64,000 bases of DNA from Penium margaritaceum (Eukaryota; Streptophyta; Zygnematophyceae; Desmidiales; Peniaceae), in the NCBI GenBank assembly GCA_023375785.1, contig SZWC01000507.1, positions 185,937-249,936 of the forward strand, read 5' to 3'. The translations under genes and the position numbers were made by a program. Below the pieces are notes generated by a model. The model was not told the DNA's origin. It worked only from the letters and a program-made list of their open reading frames with translations, and made no database searches. Numbering within the stretch: the stretch's first letter is position 1; the number at the start of each line of letters is the position of its first letter. This document shows, in pieces, positions 8,101 through 19,493 of the stretch.

Positions 8101-11100
8101 CCAGAGAACGGTGGAGCAAGCCAGAGAAAGGTTGAGGAAGCCAAAGAAAGGTGGAGCACGTCCAAGAACGGTGGAGCAAGCCAGAAAACGGTGGAGCAAG
8201 CCAGAGAACGGCAAAGCAAGCCAGAGAACGGTGGAGGAAGCCAGAGAACGGTGGAGGAAGCCAGACAAAGGTGGAGCAAGCCAGACAAAGGTGGAGCAAG
8301 CCAGAGGGCGTTGGAGCAAGCCACAGAAAGGTGAAGCAAGCCAAAGAAAGGTGATGAAAGCCAGAGAAAGGTGGAGCAAGTCAGAGAAAGGTAAAGCAAG
8401 CTAGAGAATGGTGGAGCAAGCCAGAATACATTGGGGGAAGCCACAGAACGATGGAGCAAGCCAGAGAACGGTGGAGAAAGCCAGTGAAGGGCAGAGCAAG
8501 CCAGAGAACGGAAGAGCAAGCCAGAGAATGGTGGAGCAAGACAGAGGAAGGTGGAGCAAGCCAGATAAAGGTGGAACAAGCCAGAGAAAGGTGGAGGAAG
8601 TCAGAGAATGATGGAGCAAGCCAGAGAACCGTGTAGCAAGCCAGACAATGGTGGAGCGAGAGGGAGAATGATAGAGCAAGCCAGAGAATCGTGGAGTAAG
8701 CCAGAGAATGGTGAAGAAAGCTAGAGAACGGTGGAGCAAGTCAGAGAACGGTGGAGCAAGAGGGAGAATGGTGGAGCAAAGCCAGAGAATCGTGGAGCAA
8801 GCCAGAGAACAGTGGAGCACGCCAGAGAACAGTTGAGCAAGCCAGAGAAAGTTGAAGTAAGGGAGAGAAAGGTGGAGCAAGCCGGAGAACGGTGGAGCAA
8901 GTCAGAGAACGATGGAGCAATACAAAGAACGGTGGAGCAAGCCAAAGAACGGTAAAGCAAGCTAGAGAACAGCATAGACATCCATAGAACAGTGGAGCAA
9001 GCCAGGGAAAGGTGAAGTAAGCAAGAAAATGGTGGAGGAAGCTAGAGAAAGGTGGAGCAAGTCATAGAACGGTGGAGCAAGCCAGAGATCAATGGAGCAA
9101 GCCAGATAACGGTGGAACAAGGCAAAGCAAGCTAGAGCAAGCCAGAGAAAGGTGGAGCAAGTCATAGAACGGTGGAGCAAGCCAGAGATCAATGGAGCAA
9201 GCCAGATAACGGTGGAACAAGGCAAAGCAAGCTAGAGCAAGCCAGAGAACAGGAGAGCAAGTCAGAGAAGGAAGGAGCAGGCCAGAGAACAGTGGAGCAA
9301 GGTAGACAATGGTGGAACAAGCCAGAGAATGGTGGAGCAAGTGAGAGAATGGTGGAGCAAGCCATGGAAAGGTAGAGCAAGCCAGAGAAAGGTGAAGCAA
9401 GCCAAAAAAAGGTGGAGCAAGCAAGAGAAAGGTGGAGCAAGTCCGAGAATGGTGGAGCAAGCCATGGAAAGGTAGAGCAAGCCAGAGAAAGGTGAAGCAA
9501 GCCAAAAAAAGGTGGAGCAAGCAAGAGAAAGGTGGAGCAAGTCCGAGAATGGTTGAGCAAGCCAGACAACATAGGAACATGCGAGACAACGGTAAAGCAA
9601 GCCAAAAAATAGTGGAGGAAGCGAGACAACATTGGAGCAAGCCAGAGAACGGTGGACCAAGAGGGAGAACGATAAAACAAGCCAGAGAACGGCGGAGCAA
9701 GCCAGAGAATGGTGAAGAAAGCTAGAGAATGGTGGAGCAAGCAAGAGAACGGTGGAGCAAGAGGGAGAATAGTGGAGCAAAGCCAGAGAATGGTGGAGCA
9801 AGCCATAGAACAGTTGAGCACGCCAGAGAACGGTTGAGCAAGGCAGAGAAAGTTGGCATAAGCCAGAGAAAGGTGGAGCAAGCTAGGAAATGGTGGGTCA
9901 AGTTAGAAATGGTGGAGCAAGCCAGAGAAAGGTGGAGCAAGGCAGAGAAAGTTGGCATAAGCCAGAGAAAGGTGGAGCAAGCTAGGAAATGGTGGGTCAA
10001 GTTAGAAATGGTGGAGCAAGCCAGAGAAAGGTGGAGCAAGTCAGAGAACGATGGAGCAAGTCAGAGAACGGTGGAGCAAGCCAAAGAATGGTAAAGCAAG
10101 CTAGAGAACAGCGGAGCAGGCCATAGATCAGTGGAGCAAGCCAGGGAAAGGTGGAGTAAGCAAGAGAACGATAGAGAAAGCTAGAAAAAGGTGGAGCAAT
10201 TCATAGAATGGTGGAGCAAGCCAGAGATCAATGGAGCAAGCCAGAGAACGGTGGAACAAGGCAGAGCAAGTCAGAGCAAGCCAGAGAATGGCGGAGCAAG
10301 TCATAGACCGGCTGAGTAGGCCGGAGAACAGTGGAGCAAGTCAGATAATGGTAGAGTAAGCCAGAGAACGGTGGAGCAAGCAAGAGAATGGTGGAGCAAG
10401 CCATTGAAAGGTGGAGCAAGCCAGAGAAAGGTGAAGGAAGCCAGAAAAAGGTGGAGCAAGCCAGAGAAAGGTGGAGCAAGTCGGAGAACAGTTGAGCAAG
10501 CCAGAGAACAGTGGAGCATGCCAAAGGACAGTAAAGCAAGCTATAAAATGGTGGAGGAAGCCAGAGAACATTGGAGCAAGTCAGAGAATGGTGTAACAAG
10601 CCAGAGAAAGGTGAAGCAAGTCAAAGAAAGGTGGAGCAAGCCAGAGAAAGGTTGGAGCAAGCCAAAGAAAGGTGAAGCAAGCCAGAGAATGGTGGAGCAA
10701 GCCAGAGGATGGTGGAGCAAGTCCAAGAACGATGGAGCAACCCAGAGAATGGGGGAGCAAGCAAGAGAATAGGGGAGCAAGCAAGAGAACGGAAGAGCAA
10801 GCTAGAGAACAGTGGAGTAAGCCAAAGACTGGTGGAGCAAGCCAGAGAAATTTGGAACAAGCCAGAGAAAGCTGGAGCAAGTAAGAGAATGGTGGAGAAA
10901 GCCAGAGAACAGGGGAGCAAGCCAGCAAATGGTGGAGCAAGCAAAAGAACGCTGGAGTAAGCAAGAGAATGGTGGATCAAGCTAGAGAACAATGGAGAAG
11001 GCCAGAGAACGGTGGAGCAAGCCAGAGAACGATGGGGCAAGCCAGAGAAAGTTGGAGCATCCAGAGAACAGTGGAGCAGGCGAGAGAATGGTGGATTAAG

Positions 11101-12956
11101 CCTGAAAACGGTGGATCAAGAGAGTAAAAGATGGAGCAAGTGAGAGAACGATGGAGAAATCTAGAAAATGGTGAAGCAAGCCAAAGAGAAATGGAGCAAG
11201 CCATAGAACGGTGGAGAAAGCCAGGGAAAGGTGGAGCAAGGTAGAGAACGGTGGAGCAAGCAAGAGAATAGTGGAGCAAGGCAGAGATCAGTGGAGCAAG
11301 GCAGAGATCAGTGGAGCAAGGTAGAGATCAGTGGAGCAAGGCAGAGAAAGGTGGAGCAACTAGAGAACGGCAGAGCAAGCCAGAGAACAGTGGAGCAAGG
11401 CAGGGAACGGTGGAGCAAGCCAGAAAATGGTGGAGCAAGCCAGCAAACGGTGGAGCAAGCCAGAGAAGGGTGGAGCAATCCAGAGAAAGGTGGAGCAAGC
11501 CACAGAAAGGTGAAGCAAGCCAAAGAAAGGTAGGGAGAGCAAGAGAGAGGTGGAGCAAGCCAGAGAAAGGTGGAGCAAGCCAGAGAAGGGTGGAGCAATC
11601 CAGAGAAAGGTGGAGCAAGCCACAGAAAGGTGAAGCAAGCCAAAGAAAGGTAGGGAGAGCAAGAGAGAGGTGGAGCAAGCCAGAGAAAGGTGGAGCAATC
11701 CAGAGAAAGGTGAAGCAAGCCAGAGAACAGTGGAGCAGGCCAGAGAACGGTGGAGCAAGCCAGAGAAAGGTGGAGCAAGCCAGAGAAAGGTGGAGCAATC
11801 CAGAGAAAGGTGAAGCAAGCCAGAGAACAGTGGAGCAGGCCAGAGAACGGTGGAGCAAGCCAGAGAACGGTGGAGCAAGCCAGAGAACGGTGGAACAAGT
11901 CCAAGAATGGTGGAGCAAGCAAAAGCATCCTAGAGCAAGCCAAAGAGCGGTGAAGCATGCCAGGGAAATGTGGACCAAGCCAGAGAATGGTGGAGCAAGC
12001 TAGAGAACGTTGGAGGAAGACAGAGAACGGTTGAGCAAGTCCGAGAACAGTGGAGCGAGACAAAGAAAGCTGGAGCAAGCCAGAGAAAGGTGGACCAAGC
12101 CAGAGAATGGTGGAGCAAGCTAGAGAACGTTGGAGGAAGACAGAGAACGGTTGAGCAAGTCCGAGAACAGTGGAGCGAGACAAAGAAAGCTGGAGCATGC
12201 CAGAGAAAGGTGGAGCAAGCTAGAGAAAGTTAGAGCAAGCTAGAGAAGAGTGGAACAAGCAAGAGAACTGTCGAGCTTCCTAGAGAAAGGTGGAATAAGC
12301 AAGAGAACAATGGAGAAAGCGAGAGAAAGGTGGAGCAAGCAAGAGAACGGTGGAGTTAGCCAGAGAAAGGTGGAGCAAGCCAGAGAACTGTGGAGTAAAC
12401 CAGAGATTGATGGGGCAAGCCGGAGAATAGTGGAGCAAGCCAGAGAACAGTGGAGCAAGCCAGAGAACGGTGGAGCAAGTCAGAGAAAGGTGGAGCAAGC
12501 CAGAGAAAGGTGGAGGAAGCAAGAGAATGGTGGAGTAAGCTAGAGAACTGTGGAGCAAGCCAGAGAGAGGTGGAGTAAGTCACAAAACAGTGGAGCAAGC
12601 CAGAGAAAGGCCGAACAAGCCAGAGAAAGGTGGAGCAAGGAAGGAACGGTGGAGCAATCCAGAGAATGGTGGAGGAAGCCAGAGAACGGTTGAGCAAGCC
12701 AGAGAAAGGTGAAGTAAGCCAGAGAAGGGTGGAGCAAGTACGAGAATGGTTGAGCAAGCCAGAGAAAGATGGGGCAAGCCAGAGAACAGTGGAGAAAGCC
12801 ACAGAAAGGTGGAGCACGCCAGAGAACGGTGGAGCAAGCCAAAGAACTGTGGAGCAAGCCAGAGAACGGCGGAGCAAGCTAGAGAACAAACCTGAAAGCC
12901 AGTGAAAGATGGAGCAAGCCAGAGAAAGTTGGATCAAGCCATAGAAAGGTGGAGAT
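5135..12956 (+). repeat. 20-bp minisatellite, block I
   Basis: About 390 head-to-tail monomers close to GGTGGAGCAAGCCAGAGAAA. The plus strand is about 80 percent purine in the consensus. Neighbouring monomers usually differ by one to three substitutions. Length changes are rare: the 20-bp register does not slip between about 5160 and 7940. Common variants are AACGG, AATGG, AACAG and AAAGG at the monomer junction, and CTAGAG, CCAAAG, TCAGAG and CAAGAG for CCAGAG. Adjacent duplications of 5 or 6 monomers are frequent, for example 5221-5460, 5481-5680, 5701-5940, 6661-6840, 7681-7880 and 11461-11700. Open frames on both strands follow from the lack of stops in the monomer. No gene is seen. Confidence 0.97.
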
Positions 12957-14454
12957 CCTCGTACTCGCCGTGGTTGTTGTTCCGGAACGCCTTCACCTTC
13001 AAGCCTGTTTGTCGCTCCACTGCCGCCACAAATTCTTGCATACAAGTCAGGACATCACTCTTCCTCTTGATGATGTAGAGGTAGAGCTTGCGGCTGTGGT
13101 CATCGATGAAGGTAACGAAGTAGCAAGCGCCCCCAATGGAGCTCTCGAATGGTCCACACACATCCGTGTGCACCACCTCCAACTTTGTTGATGCACGCGT
13201 CCCTTTGCCGTCAAACGACTGCCGTGTCGCCTTGCCCACCACGCATGGCTCGCACACGGCATTCCTGGCTGCATCCAGGCCCTTGACCTCAAGACCCCGC
13301 ACCACTTCCTTCTTCGCCATGTCCCTCACAGTTGAGGGAGTGATGTGACATAGGCAACAGTGCCACAGGTCCAGATTTCCTTCATCCTTTGTCACGAGGT
13401 TGACGGCGTCCGTCCTTACCGCATCGGCAAGGACCTTGGTACGAAGAAGATGCAAGTCCTCCTCCCTCTTGCCACACGCAATCATCTCGCCATCCCCCTC
13501 CTTCCGGATGATGGCCTCCTTCTTGTTGAAGAGTACCTCGAGCCCCTTGTCCGTTACGCGGCTCACTGAGAGCAGGTTTGCCTCAAAGTTGGGCATGTGG
13601 AGCACGTCGTAGATGGTGCATGGAACGACTTCCCCGTTCACCACCGACTCGATACAAACATTGCCTTTGCCCGCGGCCAACTCTGTTTTGCCATTTGCCA
13701 CTGTCATGCGCCGCTCGGTGGCACCGTAGGTGACGAACGCTGCCCGGTTGGATTGTGTGTGGCGGCCTGATCCGGAGTCGATCACCGTGACTTTTGGATC
13801 TGTCAAGTCGGTAGACTCCCTGGTCATCATGGCTTGGGTGTCCTTTTTCCCGCCCTTCTCGGGCTGGTCCGACTTCTTGTTAGGGCAGTTGCGTGCATAG
13901 TGGCCCTGTTTGCCACAATTATAGCACTCCCCTTTGTTGTCACCTTTCTTGGTGCCCTGCTTGGCACCCTTCCCCTTCTTTCCTCCCCCTCCACCTTGAG
14001 GGTGGACGGCATAGGCGGAACTTGATGTTGCCCCACTCTCTCTCCCACCACGCCGCATCCATTCATTGCGGACGTACTCAGCCACCTTCGGGTACTTCAG
14101 CTCATCAGTAGACCAGCCGCCTACAATGGTGATCATGGGACTCCAACTGTCCGACAAGGCCAGAAGGAGGATCATAGCTTGCAGCTGAGGGTCAACCTTC
14201 CATCCGGTGGCTACGCACTCGGCAGTGAGGGACTCAATCTTCTGCGGGATCTCCATGATGTCGTCGCCTTCATTGGCTCGGAGGGTGACGAGCCTCTTGA
14301 AGATGAAGAGCTGGTTAGCAAGGTTTGTGGACTGATAGATGGTGCAGAGTTTCTTCCAGGCCTCCGCGGCCTCTGTGCATCCTTGAATCAGTGCGCGCTG
14401 CGGCGGAGCAAGCGCTGACACCAACAACGCAAGCGCCTTCTTGTTGCGCTTCTC
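12957..14454 (-). pseudogene. Copia gag to integrase fragment, copy 2
   Basis: The frame is open from just after the stop at 14455-14457 to the satellite junction. It contains the gag C-terminus, including the intact SDSWSPM junction that is broken in copy 1. The CCHC zinc knuckle is at about 13885-13926, then the protease DSG and the integrase zinc region with CEPC; its first motif reads HCCLCH where copy 1 has HRRLRH. The integrase keeps the first aspartate in VVHTDVCGP. The second reads FRNNNH instead of FRSDND (about 12976-12978), which removes a catalytic residue. The frame then runs into satellite. It is non-functional. Confidence 0.9.
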
Positions 14455-14631
14455 TTATTTGTCCACTTCCTCTGGCGTCGCGGTATCTGGAGGCGCGGTC
14501 TCTTCACCGTTGACCAGCTCAAGTAGGCCCTTGTCATCGAGGTAGACCTCAAACTGCCACCTCCACAAGGGGAAGCTGTTCACATCAAACTTGGTGACGG
14601 CGCCGATGCTCTCTTGCTCGGTCGTTGCCAT
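14455..14631 (-). pseudogene. Copia gag N-terminus, copy 2
   Basis: It starts at the ATG at 14629-14631 (MATTEQESIG) and is stopped after 58 codons by a TAA (14455-14457), where copy 1 reads a tyrosine codon (VDKYKKRNKK). Two substitutions separate the copies there. The same frame is open on the other side of the stop, so this is a nonsense mutation. Confidence 0.88.
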
Positions 14632-15180
14632 GGCACGCGGCGGTAGCGTGAAATTTGAAGAGCTAGGGTCCTTCTAGGCACGTGGGCCCATAACCCTCTA
14701 TTGGCTCTAGTGGGTGTGAAGGCACCCTCAAGGATGCCTAGCTCTCAGTGGTTCATGCTACCAAGGCTTGGGCAGCCAATGGACACCTTTGGTGAAGAGT
14801 GTGGAGTACAAAGATCACGGATAGGAGTGGGCAGAATACGTCGCATACAGTAGATGTGAATCAAATGACGTTTTTCTTACTTAGCATAGTGACATCACAT
14901 CAGATCCTTATATCCTGTGATCTAAGATTTCCAACGCATCCAAGCACGCCCAAAATGGAGCAGTAGAGCCCCTGCTACGGCCGTCAAAGTAACCCTTGGT
15001 GGAGCCGCCCACCTGGCCTTGCACTCTAGGCAACGGGAGGCATTTCGACGATGACCCGTCAAAGCGCCTTTCTTCGCCCAAAAGTCAACAAGAAGTTCAT
15101 CCTGGTCAAGGAGGTCCTTATGGTCACCTCATTCATGCCCCTGGTACATTTGGAGGCCATTAGGAATGAACTCGGATCCC
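14632..15180 (-). other. Untranslated leader of Copia copy 2
   Basis: This is equivalent to 4345-4893, with the same length and high similarity. The leader hairpin at 15038-15069 is weakened by three mismatches. The candidate primer site next to the LTR (about 15163-15180) keeps GGGATCCGAGTT. Confidence 0.75.
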
Positions 15181-15278
15181 TGGCGGTGGAATAACCCGCC
15201 ACCCGTGGCGAGTACCAGATTCCACTCACCCAACGCCCGTTTTTGGGCTAGGCTAACTTTCTGAATGATCACTCAAAT
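15181..15278 (-). repeat. Partial 5' LTR of Copia copy 2 (contig end)
   Basis: It begins TGGCGGTGGAAT like the other LTRs and stops after 98 bp at a single N. The last 260 bp before the N (15019-15278) are identical to 16330-16589. Confidence 0.88.
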
Positions 15279-15279
15279 N
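15279..15279. other. Single-N contig join
   Basis: LTR sequence stops in mid-element and satellite starts on the other side. The flank to the right repeats sequence found at about 22832-23110. This is an assembly join, not biology. Confidence 0.9.
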
Positions 15280-15870
15280 TACGCCAGAGAAAGGTGGAGC
15301 AAGCCACGGAAAGCACGAGCACGCAAGAGAAAGGTGGAGCAAGCAAGAGAAAGCTGGAGCAAGCCAGAGAAAGGTTGACCAAGCCAGAGAAAGGTGGAGT
15401 AATCCAGAGGAAGGTGGAGCAAGCCAGGGAAAGGTGCATCAAGCAGGAGAAAGGTGGAGCAAGCCATCGAAAGGTGGAGCAAGGCAGAGAGTGGTGGAGC
15501 AAGTCAGAGAACCGTGGACCAAGTCATCAAAAGGTGGAGCAAGCCAGAGAATGATGGAGTAAGCTAGAGAACGGTGGAGCAAGCAAGATAAGGGTGGAGC
15601 AGAGTAAAGAAAGGTGGAGCAGGCTAGAGAACGGTGGAGCAAGCCAGAAAACATTGGAACAAGCCAGACAATGGTGGAGCAAATCACACAACGGTGGAGC
15701 AAGCCGAAGAAAGGTCGAGCAAGCCAGAGAAAGGTGAAGCAAGCCAAAGAACGATGGAGGAGCCGGAGAAATTTGCAGCAAGCCAGAAAAAGATGAAGCA
15801 AGCTAGTGAACGGTGGAGCAAGCAAGGAAACGGTGGAGCAAGCCAGAGAAAGGTGGAGCAAGCCAGAGAA
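15280..15870 (+). repeat. 20-bp minisatellite fragment (short contig, left part)
   Basis: These are head-to-tail 20-bp monomers. The first part, including the unusual CACGGAAAGCACGAGCACGC stretch, also occurs at about 22858-22880 and onwards. This contig is therefore probably a second assembly of the same or a nearly identical stretch. Confidence 0.85.
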
Positions 15871-16158
15871 NNNNNNNNNNNNNNNNNNNNNNNNNNNNNN
15901 NNNNNNNNNNNNNNNNNNNNNNNNNNNNNNNNNNNNNNNNNNNNNNNNNNNNNNNNNNNNNNNNNNNNNNNNNNNNNNNNNNNNNNNNNNNNNNNNNNNN
16001 NNNNNNNNNNNNNNNNNNNNNNNNNNNNNNNNNNNNNNNNNNNNNNNNNNNNNNNNNNNNNNNNNNNNNNNNNNNNNNNNNNNNNNNNNNNNNNNNNNNN
16101 NNNNNNNNNNNNNNNNNNNNNNNNNNNNNNNNNNNNNNNNNNNNNNNNNNNNNNNNNN
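15871..16158. other. Assembly gap (288 N)
   Basis: A run of N bases inside minisatellite, with array sequence on both sides. Confidence 0.99.
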
Positions 16159-16328
16159 TGGAGCAAGCCTGAGAAAGGTGGAGCAACCCAGAGAAAGGTT
16201 CAGCAAGTCAGAGAAAGGTTGAGCAGGCTAGAGAAAAGTAGAGAAGGCCAGAGAATGGTGGAGCAAGGCTGAGAAAGGTGAAGCAAGCCAGAGAAAGATG
16301 GAGCAAGGCAGAGAAAGGTGGAGCAAGC
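16159..16328 (+). repeat. 20-bp minisatellite fragment (short contig, right part)
   Basis: This resembles about 6031-6200 and 19411-19530 monomer for monomer, including GTTCAGCAAGTCAGAG and the AAAAGTAGAG variant. It ends at the single N at 16329. Confidence 0.85.
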
Positions 16329-16329
16329 N
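16329..16329. other. Single-N contig join
   Basis: Satellite on the left, Copia leader on the right. The right side restarts 260 bp of sequence already given at 15019-15278. Confidence 0.9.
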
Positions 16330-16491
16330 TTGCACTCTAGGCAACGGGAGGCATTTCGACGATGACCCGTCAAAGCGCCTTTCTTCGCCCAAAAGTCAAC
16401 AAGAAGTTCATCCTGGTCAAGGAGGTCCTTATGGTCACCTCATTCATGCCCCTGGTACATTTGGAGGCCATTAGGAATGAACTCGGATCCC
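16330..16491 (-). other. Copia leader segment, repeat of copy 2 sequence
   Basis: It is identical by eye to 15019-15180, including the decayed hairpin (16349-16380). It most likely represents the same DNA as the end of copy 2. Confidence 0.85.
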
Positions 16492-16732
16492 TGGCGGTGG
16501 AATAACCCGCCACCCGTGGCGAGTACCAGATTCCACTCACCCAACGCCCGTTTTTGGGCTAGGCTAACTTTCTGAATGATCACTCAAATTGAGCGATTCA
16601 AAGCTCAATCTTGCATGGAAAAATCCAAGGGATCCAAATCTAAAGTCAGATAAGGTGTTCGCCCACTCCTCAGTGGTCGAACCAGGGAGTACAATCAACG
16701 GCAATCATGGCAAGGAGCACACCATGTCAACA
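16492..16732 (-). repeat. Full-length Copia LTR (probably the 5' LTR of copy 2)
   Basis: A 241-bp LTR with TG and CA ends. Its first 98 bp equal 15181-15278. It differs from the copy 1 LTRs (for example ACAATCAACGGCAATCATGG where copy 1 has ACGATCAACGGCACTCATGG). Minisatellite starts at 16733 with the same junction as at 5135. Confidence 0.88.
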
Positions 16733-18685
16733 GGAGCAAGCAAGAGAACAGTTGATAAAGCCAAAGAATGGTGGAGCAAGCCAGAGATCAATGGAGCAAG
16801 CCAGATAACGGTGGAACAAGGCAGAGCAAGTTAGAGCAAGCCAGAGAATGGCGGAGCAAGTCAAAGACTGGCGGAGTAGGCCAGAGAACAGTGGAGCAAG
16901 CCAGAGAACGGTGGAGCACGCCAGAGAACAGTTGAGCAAGCCAGAGAACAGTGGAGCACGCCAGAGAACAGTTGAGCAAGCCAGAGAACAGTGGAGCACG
17001 CCAGAGAACAGTTGAGCAAGCCAGAGAACAGTGGAGCACGCCAGAGAACAGTTGAGCAAGCCAGAGAACAGTGGAGCACGCCAGAGAACAGTTGAGCAAG
17101 CCAGAGAACAGTGGAGCACGCCAGAGAACAGTTGAGCAAGCCAGAGAACAGTGGAGCACGCCAGAGAACAGTTGAGCAAGCCAGAGAACAGTGGAGCACG
17201 CCAGAGAACAGTTGAGCAAGCCAGAGAACAGTGGAGCACGCCAGAGAACAGTTGAGCAAGCCAGAGAACAGTGGAGCACGCCAGAGAACAGTTGAGCAAG
17301 CCAGAGAACAGTGGAGCACGCCAGAGAACAGTTGAGCAAGCCAGAGAACAGTGGAGCACGCCAGAGAACAGTTGAGCAAGCCAGAGAACAGTGGAGCACG
17401 CCAGAGAACAGTTGAGCAAGCCAGAGAACAGTGGAGCACGCCAGAGAACAGTTGAGCAAGCCAGAGAACAGTGGAGCACGCCAGAGAACAGTTGAGCAAG
17501 CCAGAGAACAGTGGAGCACGCCAGAGAACAGTTGAGCAAGCCAGAGAACAGTGGAGCACGCCAGAGAACAGTTGAGCAAGCCAGAGAACAGTGGAGCACG
17601 CCAGAGAACAGTTGAGCAAGCCAGAGAACAGTGGAGCACGCCAGAGAACAGTTGAGCAAGCCAGAGAACAGTGGAGCACGCCAGAGAACAGTTGAGCAAG
17701 CCAGAGAACAGTGGAGCACGCCAGAGAACAGTTGAGCAAGCCAGAGAACAGTGGAGCACGCCAGAGAACAGTTGAGCAAGCCAGAGAACAGTGGAGCACG
17801 CCAGAGAACAGTTGAGCAAGCCAGAGAACAGTGGAGCACGCCAGAGAACAGTTGAGCAAGCCAGAGAACAGTGGAGCACGCCAGAGAACAGTTGAGCAAG
17901 CCAGAGAACAGTGGAGCACGCCAGAGAACAGTTGAGCAAGCCAGAGAACAGTGGAGCACGCCAGAGAACAGTTGAGCAAGCCAGAGAACAGTGGAGCACG
18001 CCAGAGAACAGTTGAGCAAGCCAGAGAACAGTGGAGCACGCCAGAGAACAGTTGAGCAAGCCAGAGAACAGTGGAGCACGCCAGAGAACAGTTGAGCAAG
18101 CCAGAGAACAGTGGAGCACGCCAGAGAACAGTTGAGCAAGCCAGAGAACAGTGGAGCAAGCCAGAGAACGGTGGAGCAAGCCAGGGAAAGGTGGAGGAAG
18201 CCAGAGAATGGTGGAGCAAACCAGGGAAAGGTAGAGCAAGACAGAAAACGGTGGAGCAGGCCAGAGAACGGTGGAGCAAGCCAGAGAACGGTGTAGCAAG
18301 CCAGAGAAAGGTGGAGCAAGCCAGAGAACGGTGGAGTTAGCCAGAGAAAGGTGGAGCAAGCCAGAGAATGGTGGAGTAAGTCACATAACGGTCGAGTAAT
18401 CCAGAGAAAGGTGGAGAAAGCCAGAGAAAGGTAGAAGAAGCCAGAGAACGGTGATCAGGCCAGAGAACGATGGAGCAAGCCAGAGAACGGTGGAGCAAGC
18501 CAAAGAATGTTTGAGGAAGGCAAAGAAAGGTGGAGCACGTCCAAGAACGGTGGAGCAAGCCAGAAAACGGTGGAGCAATCCAGAGAACGGCAAAGCAAGC
18601 CAGAGAACGGTGGAGGAAGCCACAGAACGGTGGAGGAAGCCAGACAAAGGTGGAGCAAGCCAGACAAAGGTGGAGCAAGCCAGAG
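16733..18685 (+). repeat. 20-bp minisatellite next to the LTR, including a 40-bp homogeneous island
   Basis: The first about 55 bp equal 18829-18883. At 16788 the sequence then switches to a run that resembles about 22205-22290 (GATCAATGGAGCAAGCCAG and following). It continues into the perfect 40-bp array and then into monomers like those of 8070-8310. The abrupt switch suggests either a deletion derivative or a chimeric contig. Confidence 0.85.
16911..18158 (+). repeat. Homogeneous 40-bp higher-order array, about 31 copies
   Basis: The unit is two monomers: one reads CCAGAGAACAGTGGAGCACG, the other CCAGAGAACAGTTGAGCAAG. Every copy appears identical over about 1,248 bp, while the flanking monomers are all different. 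Because 40 is not a multiple of 3, all three frames run through and give long meaningless open frames. Confidence 0.95.
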
Positions 18686-18686
18686 N
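18686..18686. other. Single-N contig join
   Basis: Satellite breaks off and LTR sequence begins. The 197 bp to the right (18687-18883) equal 16591-16787. Confidence 0.9.
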
Positions 18687-18828
18687 GAGCGATTCAAAGC
18701 TCAATCTTGCATGGAAAAATCCAAGGGATCCAAATCTAAAGTCAGATAAGGTGTTCGCCCACTCCTCAGTGGTCGAACCAGGGAGTACAATCAACGGCAA
18801 TCATGGCAAGGAGCACACCATGTCAACA
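18687..18828 (-). repeat. Partial Copia LTR (142 bp) at contig start
   Basis: It is identical to 16591-16732. It ends CA at 18828, with the minisatellite following directly. It is either the same LTR as 16492-16732 assembled twice or an allele with a different array behind it. Confidence 0.85.
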
Positions 18829-19493
18829 GGAGCAAGCAAGAGAACAGTTGATAAAGCCAAAGAATGGTGGAGCAAGCCAGAGAATGGTTGAGCAAGTCAG
18901 AGAAAGGTGGAGTAAGCCTGAGAAAGGTGGAGCAAGCCAGAGAATGGTAGAGGAAGCCAGAGAATGGTGGAGCAAGCCAGAGAACGATGGAGCAAGCCAG
19001 AGAAAGGTGGACCAAGCCAGAGAAAGGTGGAGCAAGCCAAAGAATGGTGGAGCAAGCCAGTGATCGGTGGAGCAAGCCAGAGAAGGGTGGAGTAAGCCAG
19101 AGAAATGTGGAGTAAGCCAGAGAAATGTGGAGCAAGGCATAGAAATGTGGATTAAGCTAGAGAATGGTCGAACAAGCCAGAAAACGGTGGCGCAAGCGAG
19201 AGAACGGTAGAGCAAGCCAGAGAATGGTGGAGCAAGCCAGAGAAAGATGGAGCAAGCCGGAGAAAGGTGGAGCAAGCCAGAGAAAGGTGGAGCAGGTCTG
19301 AGATGGATGGAGCAAGTCAACAAAAGGTAGAGCAGGCCAGAAAAAGGTGGAGCAGGCCAGAGAACGATAGAGCAATGCAAAGAAAGATGGAGCAAGTCCG
19401 GGACCGGTGGAGCAAGCCTGAGAAAGGTGGAGCAACCCAGAGAAAGGTTCAGCAAGTCAGAGAAAGGTTGAGCAGGCTAGAGAAAAGTAGAGA

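Larger units (their letters stand above)
12957..15278 (-). mobile_element. Ty1/copia retrotransposon, copy 2, truncated in integrase
   Basis: This is the same family as copy 1. Read right to left it has a partial 5' LTR (15181-15278, cut by the N at 15279), a leader (14632-15180), gag, zinc knuckle, protease and the first part of integrase. At 12956/12957 the sequence switches to minisatellite inside the integrase core, so the rest of pol and the 3' LTR are gone. The remaining LTR bases probably continue in the contig starting at 16330, which overlaps it by 260 identical bp. It differs from copy 1 at many sites, so it is not the same locus assembled twice. Confidence 0.92.

Noticed and set aside
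5135-12956. CRISPR-like array
   Set aside because: Units are directly tandem with no spacers. The repeat is 20 bp with point variants, and the sequence context is eukaryotic (LTR retrotransposons).
16727-18359. Open frames of 470-530 codons on the minus strand (leucine/cysteine-rich, membrane-like)
   Set aside because: They are translations of the perfect 40-bp array. All frames are open there, copies are identical at the DNA level, and the frames have no conserved start or end.
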